From NCBI GenBank assembly GCA_033026295.1, contig CM065189.1, positions 3,377,851-3,441,850 on the forward strand: a stretch of DNA of 64,000 bases. The letters run 5' to 3'. Of the stretch, positions 15,101 through 29,200 are shown in pieces. The position numbers and the translations under genes are program-made. The stretch's first letter is position 1; the number at the start of each line of letters is the position of its first letter. Source of the stretch: Channa striata (Eukaryota > Chordata > Actinopteri > Anabantiformes > Channidae). A model generated the notes under the pieces. That model had not been told where the DNA came from and ran no database searches. It saw only the letters and a program-made list of their open reading frames with translations.

Positions 15101-18100
15101 AATAAGAAGGCAGACACAGTTTTATTTGAGTTTGGTGCAGAAATTGTTCAATACAAGCTTGGCTTCAAAACTGCATTGTCTCGCTGAGAAAAAGCGATTG
15201 CAAGCATAAAAGGATGCTTGAATTACATGCATTTACTGTCTTTTAAGGAAACATTCCACAAGCTTATTTTCAGTCTCTTCTGAGTGGATTTAGGCTAAAT
15301 AAGAATGCAGACACAGTTTTATTTGAGTTTGGTGCAGAAATTGTTCAATACAAGCTTGGCTTCAAAACTGCATTTTCTCGATGAGAAAAGGCGATTGCGA
15401 GCATAAAAGGATGCTTGAATTACATGCATTTACTGTCTTTTAAGGAAACATTCCACAAGCTTATTTTCAGTCTCTCCTGAGTGGATTTACGCTAAATAAG
15501 AAGGCAGACACAGTTTTATTTGACTTTGGAGCATAAATTGTTCAATACAAGCTTTTCTTCAAAACTGCATTTTCTCGCTGAGAAAAGGCGATTGCGAGCA
15601 TAAAAGGATGCTTGAATTACATGCATTTACTGTCTTTTAAGGAAACATCCCACAAGCTTATTTTCAGTCTCTCCTGAGTGGATTCAGGCTAAATAAGAAG
15701 GCAGACACAGTTTTTTTTTAGTTTGGTGCAGAAATTGTTCAATACAAGCTTGGCTTCAAAACAGCATTTTCTCGCTGAGAAAAGGCGATTGCGAGCATAA
15801 AAGGATGCTTGAATTACATGCATTTACTGTCTTTTAAGGAAACATTCCACAAGCTTATTTTCAGTCTCTTCTGAGTGGATTTAGGCTAAATAAGAAGGCA
15901 GACACAGTTTTATTTGAGTTTGGTGCAGAAATTGTTCAATACAAGCTTTTCTTCAAAACTGCATTTTCTCGCTGAGAAAAGGCGATTGCTAGCATAAAAG
16001 GATGCTTGAACTACATGCACTTACTTTCTTTTAAGGAAACATCCCACAAGCTTGTTTTTATGTTCTGCTGGCTGGATTTAGGCTAAATAAGAAGGCAGAC
16101 ACAGTTTTATTTGAGTTTGGTGCAGAAATTGTTCAATACAAGCTTGGCTTCAAAACAGCATTTTCTCGCTGAGAAAAGGCGATTGCGAGCATAAAAGGAT
16201 GCTTGAATTACATGCATTTACTGTCTTTTAAGGAAACATTCCACAAGCTTATTTTCAGTCTCTCCTGAGTGTATTTACGCTAAATAAGAAGGCAGACACA
16301 GTTTTATTTGAGTTTGGTGCAGAAATTAATCAATACAAGCTTGGCTTCAAAACTGTATTTTCTCGATGAGAAAAGGCGATTGCGAGCATAAAAGGATGCT
16401 TCAATTACATGCATTTACTGTCTTTTAAGGAAACATTCCACAAGCTTATTTTCAGTGTCTCCTGAGTGGATTCAGGCTAAATAAGAAGGCAGACACAGTT
16501 TTTTTTGAGTTTGGTGCAGAAATTGTTCAATACAAGCTTGGCTTCAAAACAGCATTTTCTCGCTGAGAAAAGGCGATTGCGAGCATAAAAGGATGCTTGA
16601 ATTACATGCATTTACTGTCTTTTAAGGAAACATCCCACAAGCTTATTTTCAGTGTCTCCTGAGTGGATTCAGGCTAAATAAGAAGGCAGACACAGTTTTT
16701 TTGAGTTTGGTGCAGAAATTGTTCAATACAAGCTTTTCTTCAAAACTGCATTTTCTCGCTGAGAAAAGGCGATTGCGAGCATAAAAGGATGCTTCAATTA
16801 CATGCATTTACTGTCTTTTAAGGAAACATTCCACAAGCTTATTTTCAGTGTCTCTGCTGAGTGGATTCAGGCTAAATAAGAAGGCAGACACAGTTTTTTT
16901 GAGTTTGGTGCAGAAATTGTTCAATACAAGCTTGGCTTCAAAACAGCATTTTCTCGCTGAGAAAAGGCGATTGCGAGCATAAAAGGATGCTTGAATTACA
17001 TGCATTTACTGTCTTTTAAGGAAACATTCCACAAGCTTATTTTTTTCAGTCTCTTCTGAGTGGATTTAGGCTAAATAAGAATGCAGACACAGTTTTATTT
17101 GAGTTTGGTGAAGAAATTGTTCAATACAAGCTTGGCTTCAAAACTGCATTTTCTCGATGAGAAAAGGCGATTGCGAGCATAAAAGGATGCTTGAATTACA
17201 TGCATTTACTGTCTTTTAAGGAAACATCCCACAAGCTTATTTTCAGTGTCTCCTGAGTGGATTCAGGCTAAATAAGAAGGCAGACACAGTTTTTTTTGAG
17301 TTTGGTGCAGAAATTGTTCAATACAAGCTTTTCTTCAAAACTGCATTTTCTCGCTGAGAAAAGGCGATTGCGAGCATAAAAGGATGCTTGAATTACATGC
17401 ATTTACTGTCTTTTAAGGAAACATTCCACAAGCTTATTTTCAGTCTCTTCTGAGTGGATTTAGGCTAAATAAGAATGCAGACACAGTTTTATTTGAGTTT
17501 GGTGCAGAAATTGTTCAATACAAGCTTGGCTTCAAAACTGCATTTTCTCGATGAGAAAAGGCGATTGCGAGCATAAAAGGATGCTTGAATTACATGCATT
17601 TACTGTCTTTTAAGGAAACATCCACAAGCTTATTTTCAGTGTCTCCTGAGTGGATTCAGGCTAAATAAGAAGGCAGACACAGTTTTTTTGAGTTTGGTGC
17701 AGAAATTGTTCAATACAAGCTTGGCTTCAAAACAGCATTTTCTCGCTGAGAAAAGGCGATTGCGAGCATAAAAGGATGCTTGAATTACATGCATTTACTG
17801 TCTTTTAAGGAAACATCCCACAAGCTTGTTTTTATGTTCTGCTGACTGGATTTAGGCTAAATAAGAAGGCAGACACAGTTTTTTTTGAGTTTGGTGCAGA
17901 AATTGTTCAATACAAGCTTGGCTTCAAAACAGCATTTTCTCGCTGAGAAAAGGCGATTGCGAGCATAAAAGGATGCTTGAATTACATGCATTTACTGTCT
18001 TTTAAGGAAACATTCCACAAGCTTATTTTCAGTCTCTTCTGAGTGGATTTAGGCTAAATAAGAAGGCAGACACAGTTTTATTTGAGTTTGGTGCAGAAAT

Positions 18101-20482
18101 TGTTCAATACAAGCTTTTCTTCAAAACTGCATTTTCTCGCTGAAAAAAGGCGATTGCTAGCATAAAAGGATGCTTGAATTACATGCATTTACTGTCTTTT
18201 AAGGAAACATTCCACAAGCTTGTTTTTATGTTCTGCTGGCTGGATTTAGGCTAAATAAGAAGGCAGACACAGTTTTATTTGAGTTTGGGGCAGAAATTGT
18301 TCAATACAAGCTTGGCTTCAAAACAGCATTTTCTCGCTGAGAAAAGGCGATTGCGAGCATAAAAGGATGCTTGAATTACATGCATTTACTGTCTTTTAAG
18401 GAAACATTCCACAAGCTTATTTTCAGTCTCTCCTGAGTGGATTCAGGCTAAATAAGAAGGCAGACACAGTTTTTTTTGAGTTTGGTGCAGAAATTGTTCA
18501 ATACAAGCTTGGCTTCAAAACAGCATTTTCTCGCTGAGAAAAGGCGATTGCGAGCATAAAAGGATGCTTGAATTACATGCATTTACTGTCTTTTAAGGAA
18601 ACATTCCACAAGCTTATTTTCAGTCTCTTCTGAGTGGATTTAGGCTAAATAAGAATGCAGACACAGTTTTATTTGAGTTTGGTGAAGAAATTGTTCAATA
18701 CAAGCTTGGCTTCAAAACTGCATTTTCTCGATGAGAAAAGGCGATTGCGAGCATAAATGGATGCTTGAATTACATGCATTTACTGTCTTTTAAGGAAACA
18801 TCCCACAAGCTTATTTTCAGTGTCTCCTGAGTGGATTCAGGCTAAATAAGAAGGCAGACACAGTTTTTTTTGAGTTTGGTGCAGAAATTGTTCAATACAA
18901 GCTTTTCTTCAAAACTGCATTTTCTCGCTGAGAAAAGGCGATTGCGAGCATAAAAGGATGCTTCAATTACATGCATTTACTGTCTTTTAAGGAAACATTC
19001 CACAAGCTTATTTTCAGTGTCTCCTGAGTGGATTCAGGCTAAATAAGAAGGCAGACACAGTTTTTTTTGAGTTTGGTGCAGAAATTGTTCAATACAAGCT
19101 TGGCTTCAAAACAGCATTTTCTCGCTGAGAAAAGGCGATTGCGAGCATAAAAGGATGCTTGAATTACATGCATTTACTGTCTTTTAAGGAAACATTCCAC
19201 AAGCTTATTTTCAGTCTCTTCTGAGTGGATTTAGGCTAAATAAGAATGCAGACACAGTTTTATTTGAGTTTGGTGAAGAAATTGTTCAATACAAGCTTGG
19301 CTTCAAAACTGCATTTTCTCGATGAGAAAAGGCGATTGCGAGCATAAAAGGATGCTTGAATTACATGCATTTACTGTCTTTTAAGGAAACATCCACAAGC
19401 TTATTTTCAGTGTCTCCTGAGTGGATTCAGGCTAAATAAGAAGGCAGACACAGTTTTTTTTGAGTTTGGTGCAGAAATTGTTCAATACAAGCTTTTCTTC
19501 AAAACTGCATTTTCTCGCTGAGAAAAGGCGATTGCGAGCATAAAAGGATGCTTGAATTACATGCATTTACTGTCTTTTAAGGAAACATTCCACAAGCTTA
19601 TTTTCAGTCTCTTCTGAGTGGATTTAGGCTAAATAAGAATGCAGACACAGTTTTATTTGAGTTTGGTGCAGAAATTGTTCAATACAAGCTTGGCTTCAAA
19701 ACTGCATTTTCTCGATGAGAAAAGGCGATTGCGAGCATAAAAGGATGCTTGAATTACATGCATTTACTGTCTTTTAAGGAAACATCCCACAAGCTTATTT
19801 TCAGTGTCTCCTGAGTGGATTCAGGCTAAATAAGAAGGCAGACACAGTTTTATTTGAGTTTGGTGCAGAAATTGTTCAATACAAGCTTGGCTTCAAAACA
19901 GCATTTTCTCGCTGAGAAAAGGCGATTGCGAGCATAAAAGGATGCTTGAATTACATGCATTTACTGTCTTTTAAGGAAACATTCCACAAGCTTATTTTCA
20001 GTCTCTCCTGAGTGGATTTACGCTAAATAAGAAGGCAGACACAGTTTTATTTGACTTTGGAGCAGAAATTGTTCAATACAAGCTTTTCTTCAAAACTGCA
20101 TTTTCTCGCTGAGAAAAAGCGATTGCGAGCATAAAAGGATGCTTCAATTACATGCATTTACTGTCTTTTAAGGAAACATCCCACAAGCTTGTTTTTATGT
20201 TCTGCTGACTGGATTTAGGCTAAATAAGAAGGCAGACACAGTTTTATTTGAGTTTGGTGCAGAAATTGTTCAATACAAGCTTGGCTTCAAAACAGCATTT
20301 TCTCGCTGAGAAAAGGCGATTTCGAGCATAAAAGGATGCTTGAATTACATGCATTTACTGTCTTTTAAGGAAATATTCCACAAGCTTATTTTCAGTCTCT
20401 CCTGAGTGGATTTACGCTAAATAAGAAAGCAGACACAGTTTTAATTGAGTTTGGTGCAGAAATTGTTCAATACAAGCTTGGC

Positions 20483-23400
20483 TTCTAAACTGCATTTTCT
20501 CGATGAGATTAGGCGATTGCGAGCATAAAAGGATGCTTGAATTACATGCATTTACTGTCTTTTAAGGAAACATTCCACAAGCTTGTTTTATGTTCTGCTG
20601 ACTGGATTTAGGCTAAATAAGAAGGCAGACACATTTTTATTTGAGTTTGGTGCAGAAATTGTTCAATACAAGCTTTTCTTCAAAACTGCATTTTCTCGCT
20701 GAGAAAAGCGATTGCAAGCATAAAAGGATGCTTGAATTACATGCATTTACTGTCTTTTAAGGAAACATTCCACAAGCTTATTTTCAATCTCTCCTAGTGG
20801 ATTTACGCTAAATAAGAAGGCAGACACAGTTTTATTTGAGTTTGGTGCAGAAATTGTTCAATACAAGCTTTTCTTCAAAACTGCATTTTCTCGCTGAGAA
20901 AAGGCGATTGCAAGCATAAAAGGATGCTTGAATTACATGCATTTACTGTCTTTTAAGGAAACATTCCACAACCTTATTTTCAGTCTCTCCTGAGTGGATT
21001 TACGCTAAATAAGAAGGCAGACACAGTTTTATTTGACTTTGGTGCAGAAATTGTTCAATACAAGCTTGGCTTCAAAACAGCATTTTCTCGCTGAGAAAAG
21101 GCGATTGCGAGCATAAAAGGATGCTAGAATAACATGCATTTACTGTCTTTTAAGGAAACATTCCACAAGCTTATTTTCAGTCTCTCCTGAGTGGATTTAC
21201 GCTAAATAAGAAGGCAGACACAGTTTTATTTGAGTTTGGTGCAGAAATTGTTCAATACAAGCTTGGCTTCAAAACTGCATTGTCTCGCTGAGAAAAAGCG
21301 ATTGCAAGCATAAAAGGATGCTTGAATTACATGCATTTACTGTCTTTTAAGGAAACATTCCACAAGCTTATTTTCAGTCTCTTCTGAGTGGATTTAGGCT
21401 AAATAAGAATGCAGACACAGTTTTATTTGAGTTTGGTGAAGAAATTGTTCAATACAAGCTTGGCTTCAAAACTGCATTTTCTCGATGAGAAAAGGCGATT
21501 GCGAGCATAAAAGGATGCTTGAATTACATGCATTTACTGTCTTTTAAGGAAACATCCCACAAGCTTATTTTCAGTGTCTCCTGAGTGGATTCAGGCTAAA
21601 TAAGAAGGCAGACACAGTTTTTTTTGAGTTTGGTGCAGAAATTGTTCAATACAAGCTTTTCTTCAAAACTGCATTTTCTCGCTGAGAAAAGGCGATTGCG
21701 AGCATAAAAGGATGCTTGAATTACATGCATTTACTGTCTTTTAAGGAAACATTCCACAAGCTTATTTTCAGTCTCTTCTGAGTGGATTTAGGCTAAATAA
21801 GAATGCAGACACAGTTTTATTTGAGTTTGGTGCAGAAATTGTTCAATACAAGCTTGGCTTCAAAACTGCATTTTCTCGATGAGAAAAGGCGATTGCAAAG
21901 CATAAAAGGATGCTTGAATTACATGCATTTACTGTCTTTTAAGGAAACATCCACAAGCTTATTTTCAGTGTCTCCTGAGTGGATTCAGGCTAAATAAGAA
22001 GGCAGACACAGTTTTTTTTGAGTTTGGTGCAGAAATTGTTCAATACAAGCTTGGCTTCAAAACAGCATTTTCTCGCTGAGAAAAGAAAGGCGATTGCGAG
22101 CATAAAAGGATGCTTGAATTACATGCATTTACTGTCTTTTAAGGAAACATCCCACAAGCTTGTTTTTATGTTCTGCTGACTGGATTTAGGCTAAATAAGA
22201 AGGCAGACACAGTTTTATTTGAGTTTGGTGCAGAAATTGTTCAATACAAGCTTGGCTTCAAAACTGCATTGTCTCGCTGAGAAAAAGCGATTGCAAGCAT
22301 AAAAGGATGCTTGAATTACATGCATTTACTGTCTTTTAAGGAAACATTCCACAAGCTTATTTTCAGTCTCTCCTGAGTGGATTTACGCTAAATAAGAAGG
22401 CAGACACAGTTTTATTTGACTTTGGAGCAGAAATTGTTCAATACAAGCTTTTCTTCAAAACTGCATTTTCTCGCTGAGAAAAAGCGATTGCGAGCATAAA
22501 AGGATGCTTCAATTACATGCATTTACTGTCTTTTAAGGAAACATCCCACAAGCTTGTTTTTATGTTCTGCTGACTGGATTTAGGCTAAATAAGAAGGCAG
22601 ACACAGTTTTATTTGAGTTTGGTGCAGAAATTGTTCAATACAAGCTTGGCTTCAAAACAGCATTTTCTCGCTGAGAAAAGGCGATTTCGAGCATAAAAGG
22701 ATGCTTGAATTACATGCATTTACTTTCTTTTAAGGAAATATTCCACAAGCTTATTTTCAGTCTCTCCTGAGTGGATTTACGCTAAATAAGAAAGCAGACA
22801 CAGTTTTAATTGAGTTTGGTGCAGAAATTGTTCAATACAAGCTTGGCTTCTAAACTGCATTTTCTCGATGAGATTAGGCGATTGCGAGCATAAAAGGATG
22901 CTTGAATTACATGCATTTACTGTCTTTTAAGGAAACATTCCACAAGCTTGTTTTTATGTTCTGCTGACTGGATTTAGGCTAAATAAGAAGGCAGACACAT
23001 TTTTATTTGAGTTTGGTGCAGAAATTGTTCAATACAAGCTTTTCTTCAAAACTGCATTTTCTCGCTGAGAAAAGGCGATTGCAAGCATAAAAGGATGCTT
23101 GAATTACATGCATTTACTGTCTTTTAAGGAAACATTCCACAAGCTTATTTTCAATCTCTCCTAGTGGATTTACGCTAAATAAGAAGGCAGACACAGTTTT
23201 ATTTGAGTTTGGTGCAGAAATTGTTCAATACAAGCTTTTCTTCAAAACTGCATTTTCTCGCTGAGAAAAGGCGATTGCAAGCATAAAAGGATGCTTGAAT
23301 TACATGCATTTACTGTCTTTTAAGGAAACATTCCACAACCTTATTTTCAGTCTCTCCTGAGTGGATTTACGCTAAATAAGAAGGCAGACACAGTTTTATT

Positions 23401-26200
23401 TGACTTTGGTGCAGAAATTGTTCAATACAAGCTTGGCTTCAAAACAGCATTTTCTCGCTGAGAAAAGGCGATTGCGAGCATAAAAGGATGCTAGAATAAC
23501 ATGCATTTACTGTCTTTTAAGGAAACATTCCACAAGCTTATTTTCAGTCTCTCCTGAGTGGATTTACGCTAAATAAGAAGGCAGACACAGTTTTATTTGA
23601 GTTTGGTGCAGAAATTGTTCAATACAAGCTTGGCTTCAAAACTGCATTGTCTCGCTGAGAAAAGCGATTGCAAGCATAAAAGGATGCTTGAATTACATGC
23701 ATTTACTGTCTTTTAAGGAAACATTCCACAAGCTTATTTTCAGTCTCTCCTGAGTGGATTTAGGCTAAATAAGAAGGCAGACACAGTTTTATTTGACTTT
23801 GGAGCAGAAATTGTTCAATACAAGCTTTTCTTCAAAACTGCATTTTCTCGCTGAGAAAAGGCGATTGCGAGCATTAAAGGATGCTTGAATTACATGCATT
23901 TACTGTCTTTTAAGGAAACATCCCACAAGCTTATTTTCAGTCTCTCCTGAGTGGATTCAGGCTAAATAAGAAGGCAGACACAGTTTTTTTTGAGTTTGGT
24001 GCAGAAATTGTTCAATACAAGCTTGGCTTCAAAACAGCATTTTCTCGCTGAGAAAAGGCGATTGCGAGCATAAAAGGATGCTTGAATTACATGCATTTAC
24101 TGTCTTTTAAGGAAACATTCCACAAGCTTATTTTCAGTCTCTTCTGAGTGGATTTAGGCTAAATAAGAAGGCAGACACAGTTTTATTTGAGTTTGGTGCA
24201 GAAATTGTTCAATACAAGCTTTTCTTCAAAACTGCATTTTCTCGCTGAAAAAAGGCGATTGCTAGCATAAAAGGATGCTTGAACTACATGCACTTACTTT
24301 CTTTTAAGGAAACATCCCACAAGCTTGTTTTTATGTTCTGCTGGCTGGATTTAGGCTAAATAAGAAGGCAGACACAGTTTTATTTGAGTTTGATGCAGAA
24401 ATTGTTCAATACAAGCTTGGCTTCAAAACTGCATTTTCTCGATGAGAAAAGGCGATGGCGAGCATAAAAGGATGCTTGAATTACATGCATTTACTGTCTT
24501 TTAAGGAAACATCCCACAAGTTTATTTTCAGTCTCTCCTGAGTGGATTTGCGCTAAATAAGAAGGCAGACACAGTTTTATTTGACTTTGGTGCAGAAATT
24601 AATCAATACAAGCTTGGCTTCAAAACTGTATTTTCTCGATGAGAAAAGGCGATGGCGAGCATAAAAGGATGCTTGAATTACATGCATTTACTGTCTTTTA
24701 AGGAAACATCCCACAAGCTTATTTTCAGTGTCTCCTGAGTGGATTCAGGCTAAATAAGAAGGCAGACACAGTTTTTTTGAGTTTGGTGCAGAAATTGTTC
24801 AATACAAGCTTTTCTTCAAAACTGCATTTTCTCGCTGAGAAAAGGCGATTGCGAGCATAAAAGGATGCTTGAATTACATGCATTTACTGTCTTTTAAGGA
24901 AACATTCCACAAGCTTATTTTCAGTCTCTTCTGAGTGGATTTAGGCTAAATAAGAATGCAGACACAGTTTTATTTGAGTTTGGTGCAGAAATTGTTCAAT
25001 ACAAGCTTGGCTTCAAAACTGCATTTTCTCGATGAGAAAAGGCGATTGCGAGCATAAAAGGATGCTTGAATTACATGCATTTACTGTCTTTTAAGGAAAC
25101 ATCCCACAAGCTTGTTTTTATGTTCTGCTGACTGGATTTAGGCTAAATAAGAAGGCAGACACAGTTTAAATTTGAGTTTGGTGCAGAAATTGTTCAATAC
25201 AAGCTTGGCTTCAAAACTGCATTGTCTCGCTGAGAAAAAGCGATTGCAAGCATAAAAGGATGCTTGAATTACATGCATTTACTGTCTTTTAAGGAAACAT
25301 TCCACAAGCTTATTTTCAGTCTCTCCTGAGTGGATTTACGCTAAATAAGAAGGCAGACACAGTTTTATTTGACTTTGGAGCAGAAATTGTTCAATACAAG
25401 CTTTTCTTCAAAACTGCATTTTCTCGCTGAGAAAAGGCGATTGCGAGCATTAAAGGATGGTTGAATTACATGCATTTACTGTCTTTTAAGGAAACATCCC
25501 ACAAGCTTATTTTCAGTCTCTCCTGAGTGGATTTACGCTAAATAAGAAGGCAGACACAGTTTTATTTGAGTTTGGTGCAGAAATTGTTCAATACAAGCTT
25601 TTCTTCAAAACTGCATTTTCTCGCTGAGAAAAAGCGATTGCGAGCATAAAAGGATGCTTCAATTACATGCATTTACTGTCTTTTAAGGAAACATCCCACA
25701 AGCTTGTTTTTATGTTCTGCTGACTGGATTTAGGCTAAATAAGAAGGCAGACACAGTTTTATTTGAGTTTGGTGCAGAAATTGTTCAATACAAGCTTGGC
25801 TTCAAAACAGCATTTTCTCGCTGAGAAAAGACGATTTCGAGCATAAAAGGATGCTTGAATTACATGCATTTACTGTCTTTTAAGGAAATATTCCACAAGC
25901 TTATTTTCAGTCTCTCCTGAGTGGATTTACGCTAAATAAGAAAGCAGACACAGTTTTAATTGAGTTTGGTGCAGAAATTGTTCAATACAAGCTTGGCTTC
26001 TAAACTGCATTTTCTCGATGAGATTAGGCGATTGCGAGCATAAAAGGATGCTTGAATTACATGCATTTACTGTCTTTTAAGGAAACATTCCCACAAGCTT
26101 GTTTTTATGTTCTGCTGACTGGATTTAGGCTAAATAAGAAGGCAGACACATTTTTATTTGAGTTTGGTGCAGAAATTGTTCAATACAAGCTTTTCTTCAA
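20483..26200 (-). repeat. Higher-order duplicated block within the satellite
   Basis: A set of rare variants recurs together and in the same order: GATTTCGAGC, GGAAATATTCC, AAGAAAGCAGACACAGTTTTAATTG, GGCTTCTAAACTGC, GATGAGATTAGG, then CACATTTTTATTTG. The marker TTCTAAAC falls at 20483, 22848 and 25998. The spacings of 2365 and 3150 bp are close to 12 and 16 monomers. Earlier partial copies have the marker at 6295 and 7673 (1378 bp, seven monomers). Blocks of many monomers have therefore been copied as units, as expected from unequal exchange or replication-based amplification. Confidence 0.8.
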
Positions 26201-29200
26201 AACTGCATTGTCAGAAAAGCGATTGCAAGCATAAAAGGATTTGAATTACATGCATTTACTGTCTTTTAAAAACATTCCACAAGCATTTTCAGTCTCTCCT
26301 AGTGGATTTACTAAATAAGAAGAGACACAGTTTTATTTGAGTTTGGTGCAGAAATTGTTCAATACAAGCTTTTCTTCAAAACTGCATTTTCTCGCTGAGA
26401 AAAGGCGATTGCAAGCATAAAAGGATGCTTGAATTACATGCATTTACTGTCTTTTAAGGAAACATTCCACAACCTTATTTTCAGTCTCTCCTGAGTGGAT
26501 TTACGCTAAATAAGAAGGCAGACACAGTTTTATTTGACTTTGGTGCAGAAATTGTTCAATACAAGCTTGGCTTCAAAACTGCATTTTCTCGATGAGAAAA
26601 GGCGATGGCGAGCATAAAAGGATGCTAGAATAACATGCATTTACTGTCTTTTAAGGAAACATTCCACAAGCTTATTTTCAGTCTCTCCTGAGTGGATTTA
26701 CGCTAAATAAGAAGGCAGACACAGTTTTATTTGACTTTGGTGCAGAAATTAATCAATACAAGCTTGGCTTCAAAACTGTATTTTCTCGATGAGAAAAGGC
26801 GATGGCGAGCATAAAAGGATGCTTGAATTACATGCATTTACTGTCTTTTAAGGAAACATCCCACAAGTTTATTTTCAGTCTCTCCTGAGTGGATTTGCGC
26901 TAAATAAGAAGGCAGACACAGTTTTATTTGAGTTTGGTGCAGAAATTTTTCAATACAAGCTTGGCTTTAAAACAGCATTTTCTCGCTGAGAAAAGGCGAT
27001 TGCGAGCATAAAAGGATGCTTCAATTACATGCATTTACTGTCTTTTAAAGAAAAAATCCCACAAGCTTAATTTCAGTCTTTCCTGAGTGGATTTAGGCTA
27101 AATAAGAAGTCAGACACAGTTTTATTTGACTTTGGAGCAGAAATTGTACAATACAAGCTTGGCTTCAAAACTCCATTTTCTCGATGAGAAAAGGCGATTG
27201 CGAGCATAAAAGGATGCTTGAACTACATGCACTTACTTTCTTTTAAGGAAACATCCCACAAGCTTGTTTTTATGTTCTGCTGGCTGGATTTAGGCTAAAT
27301 AAGAAGGCAGACACAGTTTTATTTGACTTTGGTGCAAAAATTGTTCAATACAAGCTTGGCTTCAAAACAGCATTTTCTCACTGAGAAAAGGTGATTGTGA
27401 GCATTAAAGGATGCTTGAATTACATGCATTTACTGTCTTTTAAGGAAACATTCCACAAGCTTATTTTCAGTCTCTCCTGAGTGGATTTACGCTAAATAAG
27501 AAGGCAGACACAGTTTTATTTGACTTTGGTGCAGAAATTAATCAATACAAGCTTGGCTTCAAAACTGTATTTTCTCGATGAGAAAAGGCGATGGCGAGCA
27601 TAAAAGGATGCTTGAATTACATGCATTTACTGTCTTTTAAGGAAACATCCCACAAGTTTATTTTCAGTCTCTCCTGAGTGGATTTTCGCTAAATAAGAAG
27701 GCAGACACAGTTTTATTTGAGTTTGGTGCAGAAATTGTTCAATACAAGCTTGGCTTCAAAACAGCATTTTCTCGCTGAGAAAAGGCGATTGCGAGCATGA
27801 AAGGATGCTTGAATTACATTCATTTACTCTCTTTTAAGGAAACATTCCACAATCTTGTTTTTATGTTCTGCTGACTGGATTTAGGCTAAATAAGAAGGCA
27901 GACACAGTTTTATTTGAGTTTGGTGCAGAAATTGTTCAATACAAGCTTGGCTTCAAAACTGCATTTTCTCGATGAGATTAGGCGATTGCGAGCATAAAAG
28001 GATGCTTGAATTACATGCATTTACTGTCTTTTAAGGAAGCATCCCACAAGCTTTTTTTCAGTCTCTCCTGAGTGGATTTAGGCTAAATAAGAAGGCAGAC
28101 ACAGTTTTATTTGAGTTTGGTGCAGAAATTGTTCAATACAAGCTTTTCTTCAAAACAGCATTTTCTCGCTGAGAAAAAGCGATTGCGAGCATAAAAGGAT
28201 GCTTGAATTACATGCATTTACTGTCTTTTAAGGAAACATCCCACAAGCTTGTTTTTATGTTCTGCTGACTGGATTTAGGCTAAATAAGAAGGCAGACACA
28301 TTTTTATTTGAGTTTGGTGCAGAAATTGTTCAATACAAGCTTTTCTTCAAAACTGCATTTTCTCGCTGAGAAAAAGCGATTGCGAGCATAAAAGGATGCT
28401 TCAATTACATGCATTTACTGTCTTTTAAGGAAACATCCCACAAGCTTGTTTTCAGTCTCTCCTGAGTGGATTTACGCTAAATAAGAAGGCAGACACAGTT
28501 TTATTTGACTTTGGAGCAGAAATTGTTCAATACAAGCTTGGCTTCAAAACTGCATTTTCTCGATGAGATTAGGCGATTGGGAGCATAAAAGGATGCTTGA
28601 ATTACATGCATTTACTGTCTTTTAAGGAAACATTCCACAAGCTTATTTTCAGTCTCTCCTGAGTGGATTTACGCTAAATAAGAAGGCAGACACAGTTTTA
28701 TTTGACTTTGGTGCAGAAATTAATCAATACAAGCTTGGCTTCAAAACTGTATTTTCTAGATGAGAAAAGGCGATGGCGAGCATAAAAGGATGCTTGAATT
28801 ACATGCATTTACTGTCTTTTAAGGAAACATCCCACAAGTTTATTTTCAGTCTCTCCTGAGTGGATTTGCGCTAAATAAGAAGGCAGACACAGTTTTATTT
28901 GAGTTTGGTGCAGAAATTGTTCAATACAAGCTTGGCTTTAAAACAGCATTTTCTCGCTGAGAAAAGGCGATTGCGAGCATAAAAGGATGCTTGAATTACA
29001 TGCATTTACTGTCTTTTAAAGAAAAAATCCCACAAGCTTAATTTCAGTCTTTCCTGAGTGGATTTAGGCTAAATAAGAAGGCAGACACAGTTTTATTTGA
29101 GTTTGGTGCAGAAATTGTTCAATACAAGCTTGGCTTCAAAACTGCATTTTCTCGCTGAGAAAAGGCGATTGCGAGCATAAAAAGATGCTTGAATTACATG

